Shown here in pieces: positions 28,901-38,745 of a stretch of 45,160 bases of DNA (positions are counted from its first letter, which is position 1; each line of letters starts with the position of its first letter). The notes under the pieces are model-generated. The model was given only the letters and a program-made list of their open reading frames with translations, was not told the DNA's origin and ran no database searches. Made by a program: the position numbers and the translations under genes. Source of the stretch: Perkinsus olseni (Eukaryota > Perkinsozoa > Perkinsida); NCBI GenBank assembly GCA_013115125.1, contig JABANN010000266.1, positions 1 through 45,160 on the forward strand, read 5' to 3'.

Positions 28901-31147
28901 GAACCAGGTGATGGTATCAGCACCAATCAGCGGCCAACTGATAAGCGACATGAAGGCTGATAATGGTACTGTAAGTTTTAGACTCACGAATGTTAGCAAA
29001 CTCGAACCGTAGCAGACGAGGAGGTAGATGGTGATGTTGAAGCAGACGTTGATGATCATGAAGACAACGAAGGCGGGCATAGCACCTTGGGCGTGGAGGA
29101 GAGTCTGGAAACCGCCTGCCATGACGTCGAGTACATTCTCAGAGGTCCTTGATAGTTCTACCAAAATTGATATCGGGAAGACCCAAATGATACCAAAGGT
29201 ATGGTTGGAGCTGCTCACAGCGAAGACGTTGAGGTTTTTGTTCTTATATCCGTGTTCCTCGGCATACTCAGAGTAATCATGAAACATAGCCTCCCTGATA
29301 ACCTGGCCTAGAGCCTGGAAGAGGGTAGACAACAGACAGAGGATGGACATACCGATACTGCTAGAACCACCAGATGCCGAGGAGAGAACGGCAGAGGCGA
29401 TGGTCATCGCAACGACCAACGCTACTCCCAATAGCTCTTCGGATATGTACCGGGCACCGAGCAGGATGCACGACCACATCAGCGTGAAGGGGACCATTCC
29501 CTGTTGAAGTAAGTTAAATAGGATAATCGATAAGAATGGTTGGGTCAGAAACATGAGGTTATCTCCGAGTACATCAGCAATAGAAGAGAAGAAGGTATAC
29601 TTGACGCCAGGCAGTCTAGCCCACCACCGCCGGAAGCCCTTTTTAGACTTATCCACATCCTTGCGCGGGGTCCATACCCAAAGGAACTCCTCCTTGGTCA
29701 TGATGTCCTTATGCGTGAGCTTGCTCACAACCCACAGAAGAATTAAGATGCACCAGTAGGTGGTGAAGTAGACGAATTGACTGATGATACTGGTAACGTA
29801 GCCGGAGGCGTCCCCGAGCGGCTGGGAACGGATCTTGCCCGCAATAGTATTGAGCGTTCCGGTAACAACAAGAATAACAATCAGTGTCGGTATCAGCAAC
29901 TTGTGCCATGTAAACCGGTCTCCCCACGAAGTATGGGGTTTCTCCGTTGGCGCCTTCTCGGCGCTGCTGCTGCTGCTCGTCGCTGGTTCGGAGGTCACTT
30001 CAGAAAACGACATTCCCGAGTGCCGAAAGAAATAAAATCTGAAGCACGTGCCTCTTTGCCCAAAACTCCGACAATTATGAATGGTCATTGAACAGAAAGA
30101 TAAGCAGCACGCCGCCGCCCTTCGGAGTTCCTCCTGGGCCCTATTGCTAGTTTAGCTGTGTGCTGCTGTCCCCCTCTCCGGTCCATCGCTAGAAGCCCTC
30201 TCACGCCTACGATGTCAAACCTGCTGGGAAAGTGTGTGACCCCTGGGAGGCTGCGAAGCCCTTCTTGTCGTGCGGCGTCTTCTATGAGGTGTAGAGAGGC
30301 TGCCTATGGCCTTGGACACAACTGGTAGTTGTCTCCGCCGGAACGAAACTTAATGTCACAAAAAAGGGGACAGGCGGTGTGCAAGATGCCACCATCGACC
30401 TCGGATACTTCCACGCTCAGTCCTCTTGTGCAGGGTCAGCTGATTGCAAAATCCCGTATCTCACCGGTGTTCTCAGGTACCTATTCACAATGCTAAGGCT
30501 GCATTGTCTTTTTGTACTTGACGGAACGACTCACGCCTTGCTTGGCGTTGTCACTAAGGTGGGACTAGCCTTGCATGCCCTCGATAGAACTCCCTCAGGC
30601 CTCCTTTGATACGCCTGGAGACCCGCTCCTCCCTAGCAGGTCTTCAACAAGCACCAGGTCTTCAAGGAAGCCTCCGACCGGGAACGATATGGTGAGATTG
30701 ACAGACCCCAATTGGGAATAGTGAAAGTAGCGCCTAGTACGACTCGCCGCCGGTGGCCTGGTCTGACCCATGATCCTCTAGTTTTCTCAACTAGTAGTCT
30801 TGCGTTGCTCCAGTATTGTTACCTCTGAATGGTGTCGTTCCCAGGCCTTTGGTGAGCCGCCGGACGTCCGGAGACACTCCCTAGGCGGCACCGTGGCCAG
30901 TCTGCTGCCCTTGTCCTTCCTGTTCACCAGCCATCCTGGGGAGAGTACCGCCACGGTTCGCGTGAGTCGAACGAGCGCCCCGTCGAATCCCGAGAACCCT
31001 GGCTTCTGTCAGTCTGTGACATCCGTGGGTACCTCAACTGCTACCGACGTGGGAGAAGGGGCAGCAATGGTAGTAACGGAGAGAAGGGGTGAGCTCGGCG
31101 AGTGCTCGCCTCAGGCGGCTCACCGTGCTGTGTCCAGCCGATTTTGA
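22944..31147 (+). CDS. CLC chloride channel A with two CBS domains, split by a 4.7-kb intron
   Basis: Start at 22944 (MPTRSVGTHTARS). Early exons 22944-22998, 23048-23207, 23256-23360, 23397-23492, 23541-23631 and onward are joined by 36-50-bp introns; apparent frameshifts disappear once these are removed. Signature motifs: GSPAAAGSGIPEMK (selectivity-filter Ser), GSEGPF (gating Glu), FGAPVGGVLFSIE followed by VTATFFF, and ARTISVAVIAFELT-type late helix (GATRTISVAVIAFEL). In place of the proton-pathway Glu of exchangers there is Val, as in ClC-0/1/2 channels, suggesting a Cl- channel. CBS1 lies at about 25409-25696 and CBS2 at about 30386-30558 (DLGYFHAQSS, YLFTMLRLHCLFVLDG, LLGVVTK). Between them a phase-1 intron of about 4.7 kb holds two antisense transporter genes. 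The tail exons to 31147 are tentative. Confidence 0.75.
26197..27528 (-). CDS. CRT-like drug/metabolite transporter, copy 1
   Basis: Intronless; start placed at MTKASTPTEL (27528) rather than the upstream Met at 27540, because it aligns with the paralogue's start region. The protein is about 443 aa with roughly ten hydrophobic segments. The C-terminal stretch, an N-x-C-x-N helix (INVCFNITIYLLVSYGSSLL), LISWPLIGADTVTWFEW and VVIFRHGNGKREKLEEENER, parallels the end of Plasmodium CRT (NICDN..., IIYRVGN..ERKK). The middle (QPYLSIIVFNLLQQGMVPF, KEYMFRDYTAFAEK) fits as well. CRT-family proteins are digestive-vacuole or plastid/endomembrane carriers for peptides, glutathione or cationic drugs; the substrate here is unknown. 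It lies antisense in an intron of CLC-A. Confidence 0.8.
   Translation of the reverse strand: MTKASTPTELTRLDTEEKVSKPTFKERFGKWLVPFLILMLVITGTFNTVAGKIRSEPLGEYSGFVTSIIGQFVYFTVYWSILGGKALLGYVTKEEFLWVWTPRKDEDIDPSKRGLRRWWARLPGVKYTFFSSISDVMGDNLMFMTQPYLSIIVFNLLQQGMVPFTLIWSCLILAARYTLQELFGVSLVVAMTIASAVTSSTSEGSSSIGMSILCLMSTMFQALGFVIKEYMFRDYTAFAEKHGYKQTNLDVFAVSSSNHTFGIIWVFPVSMLVEMARTNENVLDVMAAGFETLLTAHGAMSSFVVYMIINVCFNITIYLLVSYGSSLLTFVSLKITVPLSAFMSLISWPLIGADTVTWFEWVSLVVIMSGVVIFRHGNGKREKLEEENERIDKSGDTSIPKAIICFWPLFRRRRGSPQATGEVPVKSGGSETIEDGGGVNVKN
28571..30013 (-). CDS. CRT-like drug/metabolite transporter, copy 2
   Basis: Intronless paralogue of the gene at 26197-27528, on the same strand, about 1 kb upstream of it. 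I choose the start MSFSEVTSEPATSSSSS at 30013; an in-frame Met at 30088 would add 25 residues (MTIHNCRSFG...). From the first membrane helix (LLIPTLIVILVVTGTLNTIAG) to the end of the last (VVILAGVIIFRHGNG) most residues match copy 1. The Ser-rich N-terminus and the longer C-terminal tail, which ends IESGEKTMEAPSK, differ. The extra 44-residue tail contains a second FCWPRF-like aromatic stretch. The strong core identity and divergent ends point to a fairly recent tandem duplication with changing regulatory tails. Confidence 0.82.
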   Translation of the reverse strand: MSFSEVTSEPATSSSSSAEKAPTEKPHTSWGDRFTWHKLLIPTLIVILVVTGTLNTIAGKIRSQPLGDASGYVTSIISQFVYFTTYWCILILLWVVSKLTHKDIMTKEEFLWVWTPRKDVDKSKKGFRRWWARLPGVKYTFFSSIADVLGDNLMFLTQPFLSIILFNLLQQGMVPFTLMWSCILLGARYISEELLGVALVVAMTIASAVLSSASGGSSSIGMSILCLLSTLFQALGQVIREAMFHDYSEYAEEHGYKNKNLNVFAVSSSNHTFGIIWVFPISILVELSRTSENVLDVMAGGFQTLLHAQGAMPAFVVFMIINVCFNITIYLLVCYGSSLLTFVSLKLTVPLSAFMSLISWPLIGADTITWFEWVCLVVILAGVIIFRHGNGVRDKLEAENERLDETHDETIPKAIICFWPIFRHRKPAKDNADPNRGVAINTSFCWPRFLFRKGSASTSDVTSETTDIESGEKTMEAPSK

Positions 31148-31307
31148 CGCCTGTGAATCACAGGCTATGGTTGTACCATCGCGTGGCATTGTTATCAGAG
31201 TTAAGTCAGAGCATCTTTCTATTAAAAAATCGATAAGGTTTTGTGATTTGTTATCATCATCGGCTTCTCGCCACCTTCGTCTTAAAACTTGTCAACGAGG
31301 TCCAGCT

Positions 31308-31359
31308 GTTGAGCTCAGTGAAGGCGAAGGTCGTGGGTTCAATTCCCGGGTGGGGCAGC
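31308..31359 (+). repeat. tRNA-like fragment (box A-like and box B) between the CLC genes
   Basis: TTGAGCTCAGTGAAGGC resembles the D-arm/box A, and CGTGGGTTCAATTCCCGGG follows as box B at unusually short spacing, then TGGGGCAG. It lies in the 270-bp gap between CLC-A and CLC-B. A full cloverleaf cannot be drawn. Confidence 0.5.
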
Positions 31360-31417
31360 TCACTAGAGTTTAAAGATACACGTAACCCCCAGCTTGCTTG
31401 TTTTCACCTCTTCAAAA

Positions 31418-34400
31418 ATGCCGAGCGACGCCCCTTGGAGCCGCGGAGGGCACAATGCGATGGCCATAACCGATCTCTTTGGTAGTAGCACCAGTTGACG
31501 GGTGGGTGGCAGCGTTGCCCGTAAAGGTACCTTTGACGATGTACCCCACAGTGCTCGACTAGGGTTGGGTGCTGCTATGCGGGACAAGGGCTCACTATTC
31601 GCCATGTCCTCCCGGAGGCTCAGCTTTAGACGGCGCTTTGGGTTCACCCTTTCGACCATCCGACTGTCGCAGTGGGCGCTGCTCACCCTCTTGGGTGCCA
31701 TCACAGCGCTCGTGGCCATCGGGGTGGAGTACTGCGTCGTGAATATGTAATTCCAACGGCATTGGGTCGAGCGACTCGCGATCACTTTCAGTTTCAATTC
31801 GAGGATGGACGCAGCGCTGTGGGTATATTTTTTAACCGGCCCCATCCTGGCCATGGCTGCCGTTGCCTGCGTGTGGGTGTGGCCCACTCCCTTCTCCATC
31901 CAGCAGCTGTTGTCTTGTTTCAGGCAGTTCGGTTCCCCGGCAGCAGTGGGCTCGGGTGTGCCTCAGATGAAAGTGACGCTTGTCGGCGAGGAGATCCCCA
32001 ACCTCCTCACGCTCCGTAATAAACCGGCTGGAGGGGGTCGATGGACGAAGCTGTGCTGCTCCCATCATGGCTCCACCCCGGGGGTGCCCCCGAAGGCCGT
32101 GGGCGGACTTAGTAGAATTTCGTATCTGAGCTCGAAGACGGTCCGATACAGTCAGGCTGGTGTGCCAGAGCTGTCGAGTCCACCGTGTCAGGTACTCTGA
32201 TATCGAAGGTGATTGGCCTGGGCTGCGGCCTGGCTGCTGGCCTGGTTATCGGCAGTGAGGGGCCCTTCGTAAGCCGCTCCTCTCTCGAGTATCTTACCTC
32301 GACCATGGCTCTCCAAAAGGTCCACATATCCGGCTGCATCGCCAACGCCCTCAGCAGATACCTACCCGAGAAGCAGTTCCGCCGGTAGCCTTTTTTGGTG
32401 ATTCTGTCATCTGCCAGCTCGACCTCTAGATACTACACCTATGAGACTTTCCGCCTGCAGCTGCTAGCGGTGGCCGTCAGCACCGGTGTGACCGCCACCT
32501 TCGGGGCTCCAGTAGGTGGTGTCATATTTGCTGTGGAGGTGAGCGGTGGCGGTGAGACTTGAGTACGGCACAGGGCCGTGGCGAACCGAACTTTCAGGAG
32601 GGCTCCCAGGATTGAATTTAGCGTTTAGAAAGGGGATCTGGGAGCGGTGTGTTGAACTGTTGCCTTACCTCAGGTCACAGCCGTGTACTTCTTCGTTTCT
32701 AACCTGCCCAGGGCCTTCTATTCCTCCATCTGCTGCGTCCTGGTCTACCGTGTCACCAGGGAATCCGTAATGAGACGAGGTTCCCGCTGACCGTTGGACA
32801 CTCTCTCTTGGTAGGGCCTCGTGGACCTGTTCGAGGTTGAAGATATGCCGGACTGGTCGCTCCACTGGGAGTTGGCGATTTTCTGTATCCTCGCCGCCGT
32901 CTGTGGTGTCGTGGCGGGGTTGCTGGTGTAAGCCCTCTCCCAGCGCTCTCCCTTTCCTTTCCAGTCCTCCTCGCCAGGCACTGCATCGGGTATATCAATC
33001 GGTACACCACGAAGCTGCCGCCGGTGTGGCGATTCTTCTGGGCGGCTTCTGTGGTCTCCGCCATAGCCGGGATCTCGTGTGGGTAAGGGTTCGTCTATCT
33101 TGTTAGCAGCTGAGATGGTGAAGGCAGGTTGCCGATACTTAAGCGTCTCGACAAGAAGCTCCTCACCTTGTTGTTCGCCCCTGATGACGACCCTTCTCGT
33201 GAATACAATGACACCATGCACAGCGTGGGGGAATTGGCGGTAGGCTGAGCATAGACCACCACAATCGGGCTGGACATAGCAATCCTTCAGGCGCTCCTCG
33301 GTGTCAAGTGCGCGACCTTCATCCTCAGTCTCAGCTGTGAGATAGTCCGCTCATCATCACCCTGCTAGTTCTCCCACCCTCCGCAGGTTCTATACCGGCT
33401 GGTGTCTTCACCCCCACCTTCGTCATTGGAGCGCTCTGCGGTCGCTTCACGGGTGTCGCCATGCATCAGCTCCTCCCTGATGCCGACCTAGCATCACCAG
33501 CCTTGTAGGTGCCCCCCACGACCATGGCCATCCCTCCCTTGTCGGTATCAGGTACTCCCTGATAGGTGCTGTGTCCGTGACCGCCGGGGTCACAAGGACC
33601 GTCTCAGTGGCAGTGATCGCCTTCGAGCTCACAGCCCAGATACACAACATGACACCGATCCTCCTATGTAGCCACCAGAGGCCTGCCAGTTCATCCAGCG
33701 CCCTTTTCGAGGCACTCTGATATCGTATACTGTCTCTGCCATGCTCACTATCTCCATCTACGACGTCCTCCTGCACCTCCGCAATTTGCCGTATTTGCCC
33801 CACCTTCGGAGGAGCGATCTGTGAGCTGGCGGGCCGCCGTCTTCTCCTCGTCAGTTGCCTCCTGAGTGGCAGATACCATCAGACGTGCCGGGGTCTTATC
33901 ATCCCAATTAACCGCAGCTTCTGCATCGCTGAGAGCGTGCATGGTGGGTTGGGTGCTTCGACGGGCCATAATGGTTCATGGTCAATTTTATGCTACCCGC
34001 ACGACTTTAACTTGCTGGTATATCCACAGCTGTGCAGTGGTCGCTTCCGCCCAGGTATGGATGCTTCGTTGAGCGACGGTTACGATGCGGCATTGCGCCT
34101 CCCGAAGGGCTGCGATAAAGTGCCTGTCGTCAGCTATGGCGTAGATGGGACAGTGATTTATCTAAAAGGCAAGCTGCTGCTGGTCTGTGCTGATAGAGTT
34201 ACCCCTTTCGCTAGGTGTGGTGCCAGCGTCCGACATCATCAGCGAGGTACGGAAGGCTCTAGAGGAGAGTCACATCCCTGAGGACATGCCCGATAGCGAG
34301 GTTAGGGATATCCTGTCCTTGAGACCACTGGAGCTGGATAGTAAGCTATCAACCTCTCCCCACAACGCTAGGTCGGCCGTGACTCAGGTCTTCTCACGAA

Positions 34401-35187
34401 AGTCGGTAAGGCGACGGACTGGTCTCCAGTAGTGGTACCGGAAACGCTACCAGTGGCCAGAGTGCAGTACCTCTTCACCATGCTTCGCCTCAAGTCCGTA
34501 TTCATCACGCAGGCCGGTACGAACAGCCTCGTCGGTGTGGTTACAAAGGTGAGGATTCTGGTGCTCCGCTCCGCCTTGTAACGGAGTCTGTTAGGAGTGC
34601 TTCGATGCCTCCGCTGAGGAGCTTATCGAGTGGGGTGAAGGGAGGCCTCAGGAGGGCAGCAGCAGCAGCAGCTACCGGCCGCCGCCAAGGCCCGGCTCCT
34701 ACTCGGTAGGCCACTCGGACTGCTGCCGGTGCATCGGAAGTTGTTCTCCTCAGCGGTCCTGGGCGGAGGATTGGCAGTTGTCCTACGGCCCCAGTAGCCA
34801 GCCGAGCAGCGATGGACACTCTGCGCCTGCAGCCATTGGTGAGGACCCGCAGCGATGGGCCCCTCCCGGAGACATAGAGGCACCAGTCACCATAGACACG
34901 GTCGTCTGGGAGGAGAGCAGCAGCGATGCACCCTCCGATACGAAGCCTCCATTCAACCTCAACTGTAAGACCTCCACGGGTGTATGCCCGTACCACCGTT
35001 TCTTTGGTCAGACTCTAACCAGGATACCAGCGCGACTCGTCACGGCGAGTACACTGGGGACCTCTCGTCACCACAATCGCCCTCGGATGGCCAGGACGAT
35101 CGCTTCACGAGACGCGTCGCAGCAGCAGCAGCAGCAGGGGCTGACCCTAGCCCATCAACCTCGGTATCTTCTAAGAATACCTCTTGA
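31418..35187 (+). CDS. CLC chloride channel B with two CBS domains
   Basis: Tandem paralogue of CLC-A. Start at 31418 (MPSDAPWSRGGHN). Exon 1 31418-31481 and exon 2 31527-31746 meet introns of 45 bp, giving the same DLFGTFDDVPH junction as CLC-A. Motifs: GSPAAVGSGVPQMK (Gln where CLC-A has Glu), GSEGPF then VHISGCIANALSRYLP, FGAPVGGVIFAVE followed by VTAVYFFV, and GVTRTVSVAVIAFELT. Val again replaces the proton Glu, so channel rather than exchanger. CBS1 ends SLGVVPASDIISEV (about 34218), and CBS2 is VARVQYLFTMLRLKSVF with LVGVVTK (about 34455-34556). The linker intron near 34340 is of ordinary size. The Ser/Pro/Ala-rich C-terminal tail to 35187 (a poly-Ala or poly-Gln run near 35117-35140, depending on frame) is uncertain. 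Confidence 0.75.
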
Positions 35188-35404
35188 ACCATTCTAATGT
35201 CTCATTTTTGTTCATCTTGCACCGCCACACAGTGAAGAAGAGTATCTTTCGACTTTTATATATCCTCTGCACTCGGAGCTCATTAGCTCCTCTGCAGTCG
35301 TCTGATGGGAGTATCTTTCCTCGCGCCACCAGTCTAACGTCTACTATTCTCTCCTATTCTTTTCAATCTCCCATCAGCCTCGTCTTCGTCACAATAATAT
35401 CTTT

Positions 35405-35470
35405 TGCTGCGCGGAAGCGTCGTCTTGCTAAGTGTTACGAAGTGTGGGTTCAATTCCTCATCACTGGCAG
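35405..35470 (+). repeat. tRNA-like fragment with box B
   Basis: CGAAGTGTGGGTTCAATTCC (35439-35458) then TCATCACTGGCAG resembles the fragment at 44213-44293 (CGAAGTATGATGGGTTCAAT, GTCATAGACTGG). It lies immediately before the start of the next gene. Confidence 0.45.
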
Positions 35471-35474
35471 AGTA

Positions 35475-37290
35475 ATGATAGCTCCCTCGCTACTGGTCAC
35501 TGGTGGCCTGGGTCCGTCGGCAGCCCAAGCACAGGGTCGATCAGGCCGCCAGCTGCTCCGTGCTGCTCGGTTGCTTTCTCGGGAGTCGGAGATCTCGCCG
35601 CTACGGTGGCTCGAGGTCAGCGATGGCACTCTGGACCTCGTCAAGCGGCGGACCGGTATCCGACTGGTAGAGGCACTAGAGGTAGGCCGGAGTGCTCCAC
35701 TGCTCTCGGAAGAATCTTTGGTCGATCAGCGGCTCGAACGAAAATAGCTCCTCTGTTGCAGGTTGGTCGTCTGATGGCCCTGTCGAACGTAGCAGACACT
35801 AGTCTGAAGTCAGCCCTGTCTGAGTGGGTCGCTGAGGACCGAGACGAGGTGACCCCCTCCTCGCCGTGGGCTCGACTGTCCTCGATGTTGTAGGATATCG
35901 TTGGGACCGAAACTGTGCTACAGGAAGCTCGTCTAGCGATGGAGGTCCTCGGCACGGATGACCCGGCCTGCAGGAAAGCCTGCAGGAGAATTCTTCGGCG
36001 TGCGAAGGATATGAACCCTGGAGACCTGGTCAGTGCAGCGAGCAGGGTATCTTCGACCTTTGGTGGTCTAGGTGGTGGCGTGGTCGTTGCTGAGCGAGGC
36101 TAGCCTATCATATAGGGAGTGGTCCCTGTTGCTTCTATCGACGTTATCCCGAGTGCAGCCCATGACCTTCATACAGGTCACATCGAGGGGATTGCTTCTT
36201 GTGCCGGATCGTCTCCTGTCGCAGGCGGCCCAAATAGCGACGGTGCTGGCGGAGACACGCTCGCAGGAGTGGCAGCAGCAGGTTGACAACGCTGACCTCG
36301 TTATCACTCTCAATAGCGTAGCTCAGCCGTGATTCCGTCACGCGCCACGAAATTATCGTCGTCAGATTTTGGCCAGTCACCAGGCATCTCTGTGTGACTC
36401 CTTGCCCCTGCCTTCCCTCCTGAGGGTGCTCGAGACGATGGCTGCGGTAGAGGCCGCCCCCAGTGAGTTCCGCAACCAGCAGCGGCTGCTAGAGCAGGCC
36501 CTGTTAGAGAGGATAAGAGGCTGGCAGGGCGGTGAGACGTGTGAGGGAGTCTTCCAGTTGATACGCGAGCGATCTCAGATCTTCCGAGGCGACTGGACTG
36601 CGGGGCACTCGTCCGATTGCTCGGTCGGTATCTTGAGAAGAGCCACTTGGAGCGGATAGCTCAGTGGGCGGCCCTCAACGCTAAGAGACGCTCGATGATG
36701 ACGGCTGAGGATCTTCTGGTCATACGGGACAAGTGCATGGAGGTGAGTCCAGCAGCACCCACTGTTGCATCCTCCGGTGACCTCAGGTTGGGTTGGAGGA
36801 CATGAGCATCATCGATGAGGCCCTCCGGTGGTGGCTGTGCTTCAAGTGGAAGTACGACGCAGCTGGAAAGCATGCTGCTGATGACGATGGCGACGTGTCA
36901 CGAGATGTTTCTGCCTACCAAGGGCGTTCTGTGTTCGTCTTGTCATCGTTCTCTGCAGCGTCGCCGGTCTTTGCTGATGAGTCTAATCCTGTCGGTCAGC
37001 GTACAAGCGCAGCCTCCAGTCTGCACTCGGCTCTTCCTTAAGATGTTCGGCGACGAAATGCTGCAGCATCCGGACTACGCTGAGGGGCAGCTGATAACAG
37101 TAGGGCAGCTGAGCGCAAGACCGGCGTGAATGGGGACGGTCAGGTGCTGTTGGAGACGCGAGAGGCGATGACGGTGGTGTCCCAGACGACCAAGCGGATT
37201 TTGGAAGAGATCGATAGAATGACGGCCGAGGCTGTGAGAGTGCAGCTATCAATCGACGCTCTAGCGATACATGCTCTCCGGTCGAAATAA
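35475..37290 (+). CDS. Spliced hypothetical protein, possibly organelle-targeted helical-repeat protein
   Basis: Start MIAPSLLVTGGLG at 35475. Exon 1 to 35681, exon 2 35762-35848, exon 3 from 35894; further exons near 36112-36324, 36363-36600, 36600-36740, 36790-36900, and a last coding stretch near 37140-37289 ending HALRSK. Introns are 40-80 bp. The N-terminus is rich in Arg, Ser and Ala with no acidic residue for about 45 positions, like a mitochondrial presequence. The body is repetitive alpha-helical (ETVLQEARLAMEVLG, ACRKACRRILRRAKDMNP, LVSAASRVSSTFGG, LLSTLSRVQPMTF, LERIAQWAALNAKRR), resembling organelle RNA-binding helical-repeat proteins of alveolates. I cannot confirm a named family. 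Exon borders after exon 3 are approximate. Confidence 0.5.
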
Positions 37291-38372
37291 GTTATCCAAA
37301 ATGACTCATAGAGCTGATCCACAGTTACAGATCGTTCTGATTTAATGGGCGCAGTGATAGCTAACCGAACGGGGAGAGATCAACTTGATTGGCGGACGTT
37401 TCGAGTCCTGGAGATGATGCTTGTCGTGGCACACCGGGGCGAGGCTTGTGTGACGGTCGTAGGCACAGCGCCGCGGATGTGTAAGCAGATCCTGCCAGGA
37501 GGGAAGAAAGCTTATCTGGTTGAATGTACCCCTACGTAAAGCGTCTTGAAAATCTGTCTGATTGCACTGAATTTCCATGCTACAGAATGTCTCCAACTGA
37601 TCACATCGGCTTCGAGTCTAACTAAGCCGGAATCGCAAGCGTTGGACTATAAACTCACATACACATGGGCGCAGTCTCTCAGCAGTATTCAGGGCTTAAA
37701 TTGTTCAGATCAGCTCCGGAGAACTTTTCTCGACCTGACTGTGATGATCGATCAATACAGTACTCCAAAATGATAATTCGGAATCTAGTCTAAAAAACTT
37801 AATTTAGCCTCAACTGCTGAGAGTTTGGACGGTCGAAATTGAACCGTTTTCATCGACACACTATTCGTTATGACGTTGTTTTCAATTCCCGGTTTCCAAT
37901 CATCATTAATTGCCGAGTGACGAGAACTTCGAGCTGCGGAGGGAGCTGTGTGTCGGAGAGACTGGAGTGGCAGGTACCACTGATCGAGAAGGAACTGGGA
38001 GATGTTAAATTCCTTTTCGTCGACCCGTCCACTCTGCGGCTGTGAGTCGGACGCTGCACCTAGGTGTGAACAGCGTCGCGTGGCAGGTGTGAGAGCTCAG
38101 GTGAAGAGGTCAGCTCGCTGGACTTCGACCCTTTCGATGAGCGACTCACCCGCAAACTCGGATTCTCAGTGGTCGAACTTGGCTGCTGCAGGGCCTTGGC
38201 GGTACCACGGCATGGTACCAGCGACCCATCATTCCCTCCTCCCAGGCACCTGGCTTTGGAGCTCGTCTGCAGGTGGCATACTTCTTACTGTATGGTCACC
38301 CGATTGAGACGGCTCATATAGTTCCGACTCTAAGGCGGGCCTTCGAGCCTCCTCCGGGATTCAGTTTTTGAG
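37291..38372 (+). CDS. Further coding exons, hypothetical (separate gene or end of the preceding one)
   Basis: Frames with coding texture: 37345-37539 (MGAVIANRTGRDQLDW), about 37945-38042 (ERLEWQVPLIEKELGDVKF, LFVDPSTLRL, then a GTGAGT donor), and about 38198-38372 (YQRPIIPSSQAPGFGARLQV, AYFLLYGHPIETAHIV) ending in a stop at 38372. Splice links between them are not resolved. No domain is recognised. It could be the C-terminus of the preceding helical-repeat gene. Confidence 0.35.
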
Positions 38373-38589
38373 CTATTCCGAGTGGGCATTGAGTTGAGTG
38401 CTGCCTTGCAGCGGTGAGCTCGCGTCCGCTGTTCGAATGTGCTCCGCTGAGCCACAGCAGGCTGTATCACAGGGTGCTGTAGTAAACCTGTCCGAACGTT
38501 GAATCACTTGTGGAAGTCAAACGTGCCAATTATCATTGTGAGTGATTTTGAAGTCCAACGTCGACATACTGTACAGCTAAGGTGGACGA

Positions 38590-38745
38590 GCATTGGAGTT
38601 GCGCCCGTGTTGTGTAAAACGCGGGTGTTTCATGCGTTGCGAAAAACGCAACGCGTTATGAGCATAAACTTAGAGTATAACGCGCAAAGCGTGAAATGGG
38701 CTCATAACGCGATATGTATAACGCGTGATGATAACGTCGAGCGTA
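38590..38745. repeat. ACGCG-rich cluster with 12-bp inverted repeat
   Basis: About seven AACGCG or equivalent words occur within 155 bp. CGCGTTATGAGC (38652-38663) and GCTCATAACGCG (38700-38711) form a perfect inverted repeat with 36 bp between arms. No gene is evident across it. Confidence 0.75.

Larger units (their letters stand above)
25697..30385 (+). other. Giant intron of CLC-A hosting two antisense genes
   Basis: Exon end at 25696 with GTAAGT donor in phase 1; acceptor AG at 30385 (or 30373), both preserving frame. CLC-B has a short intron at the matching place. The intron's 5' part carries an 81-codon plus-strand frame (25869-26114, residues like RWTRIKTEREDHLGCLP) without recognised function, and box-B-like GGTTCAAATCC at about 27573. 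The 27541-28570 spacer between the nested genes shows nothing coding. Confidence 0.6.

Noticed and set aside
30386-31147. A third, decayed CLC copy represented by a lone CBS2 region
   Set aside because: CLC-A otherwise lacks CBS2, the phases match across the 4.7-kb gap, and no third membrane domain is present; treated as the end of CLC-A, though not proven.
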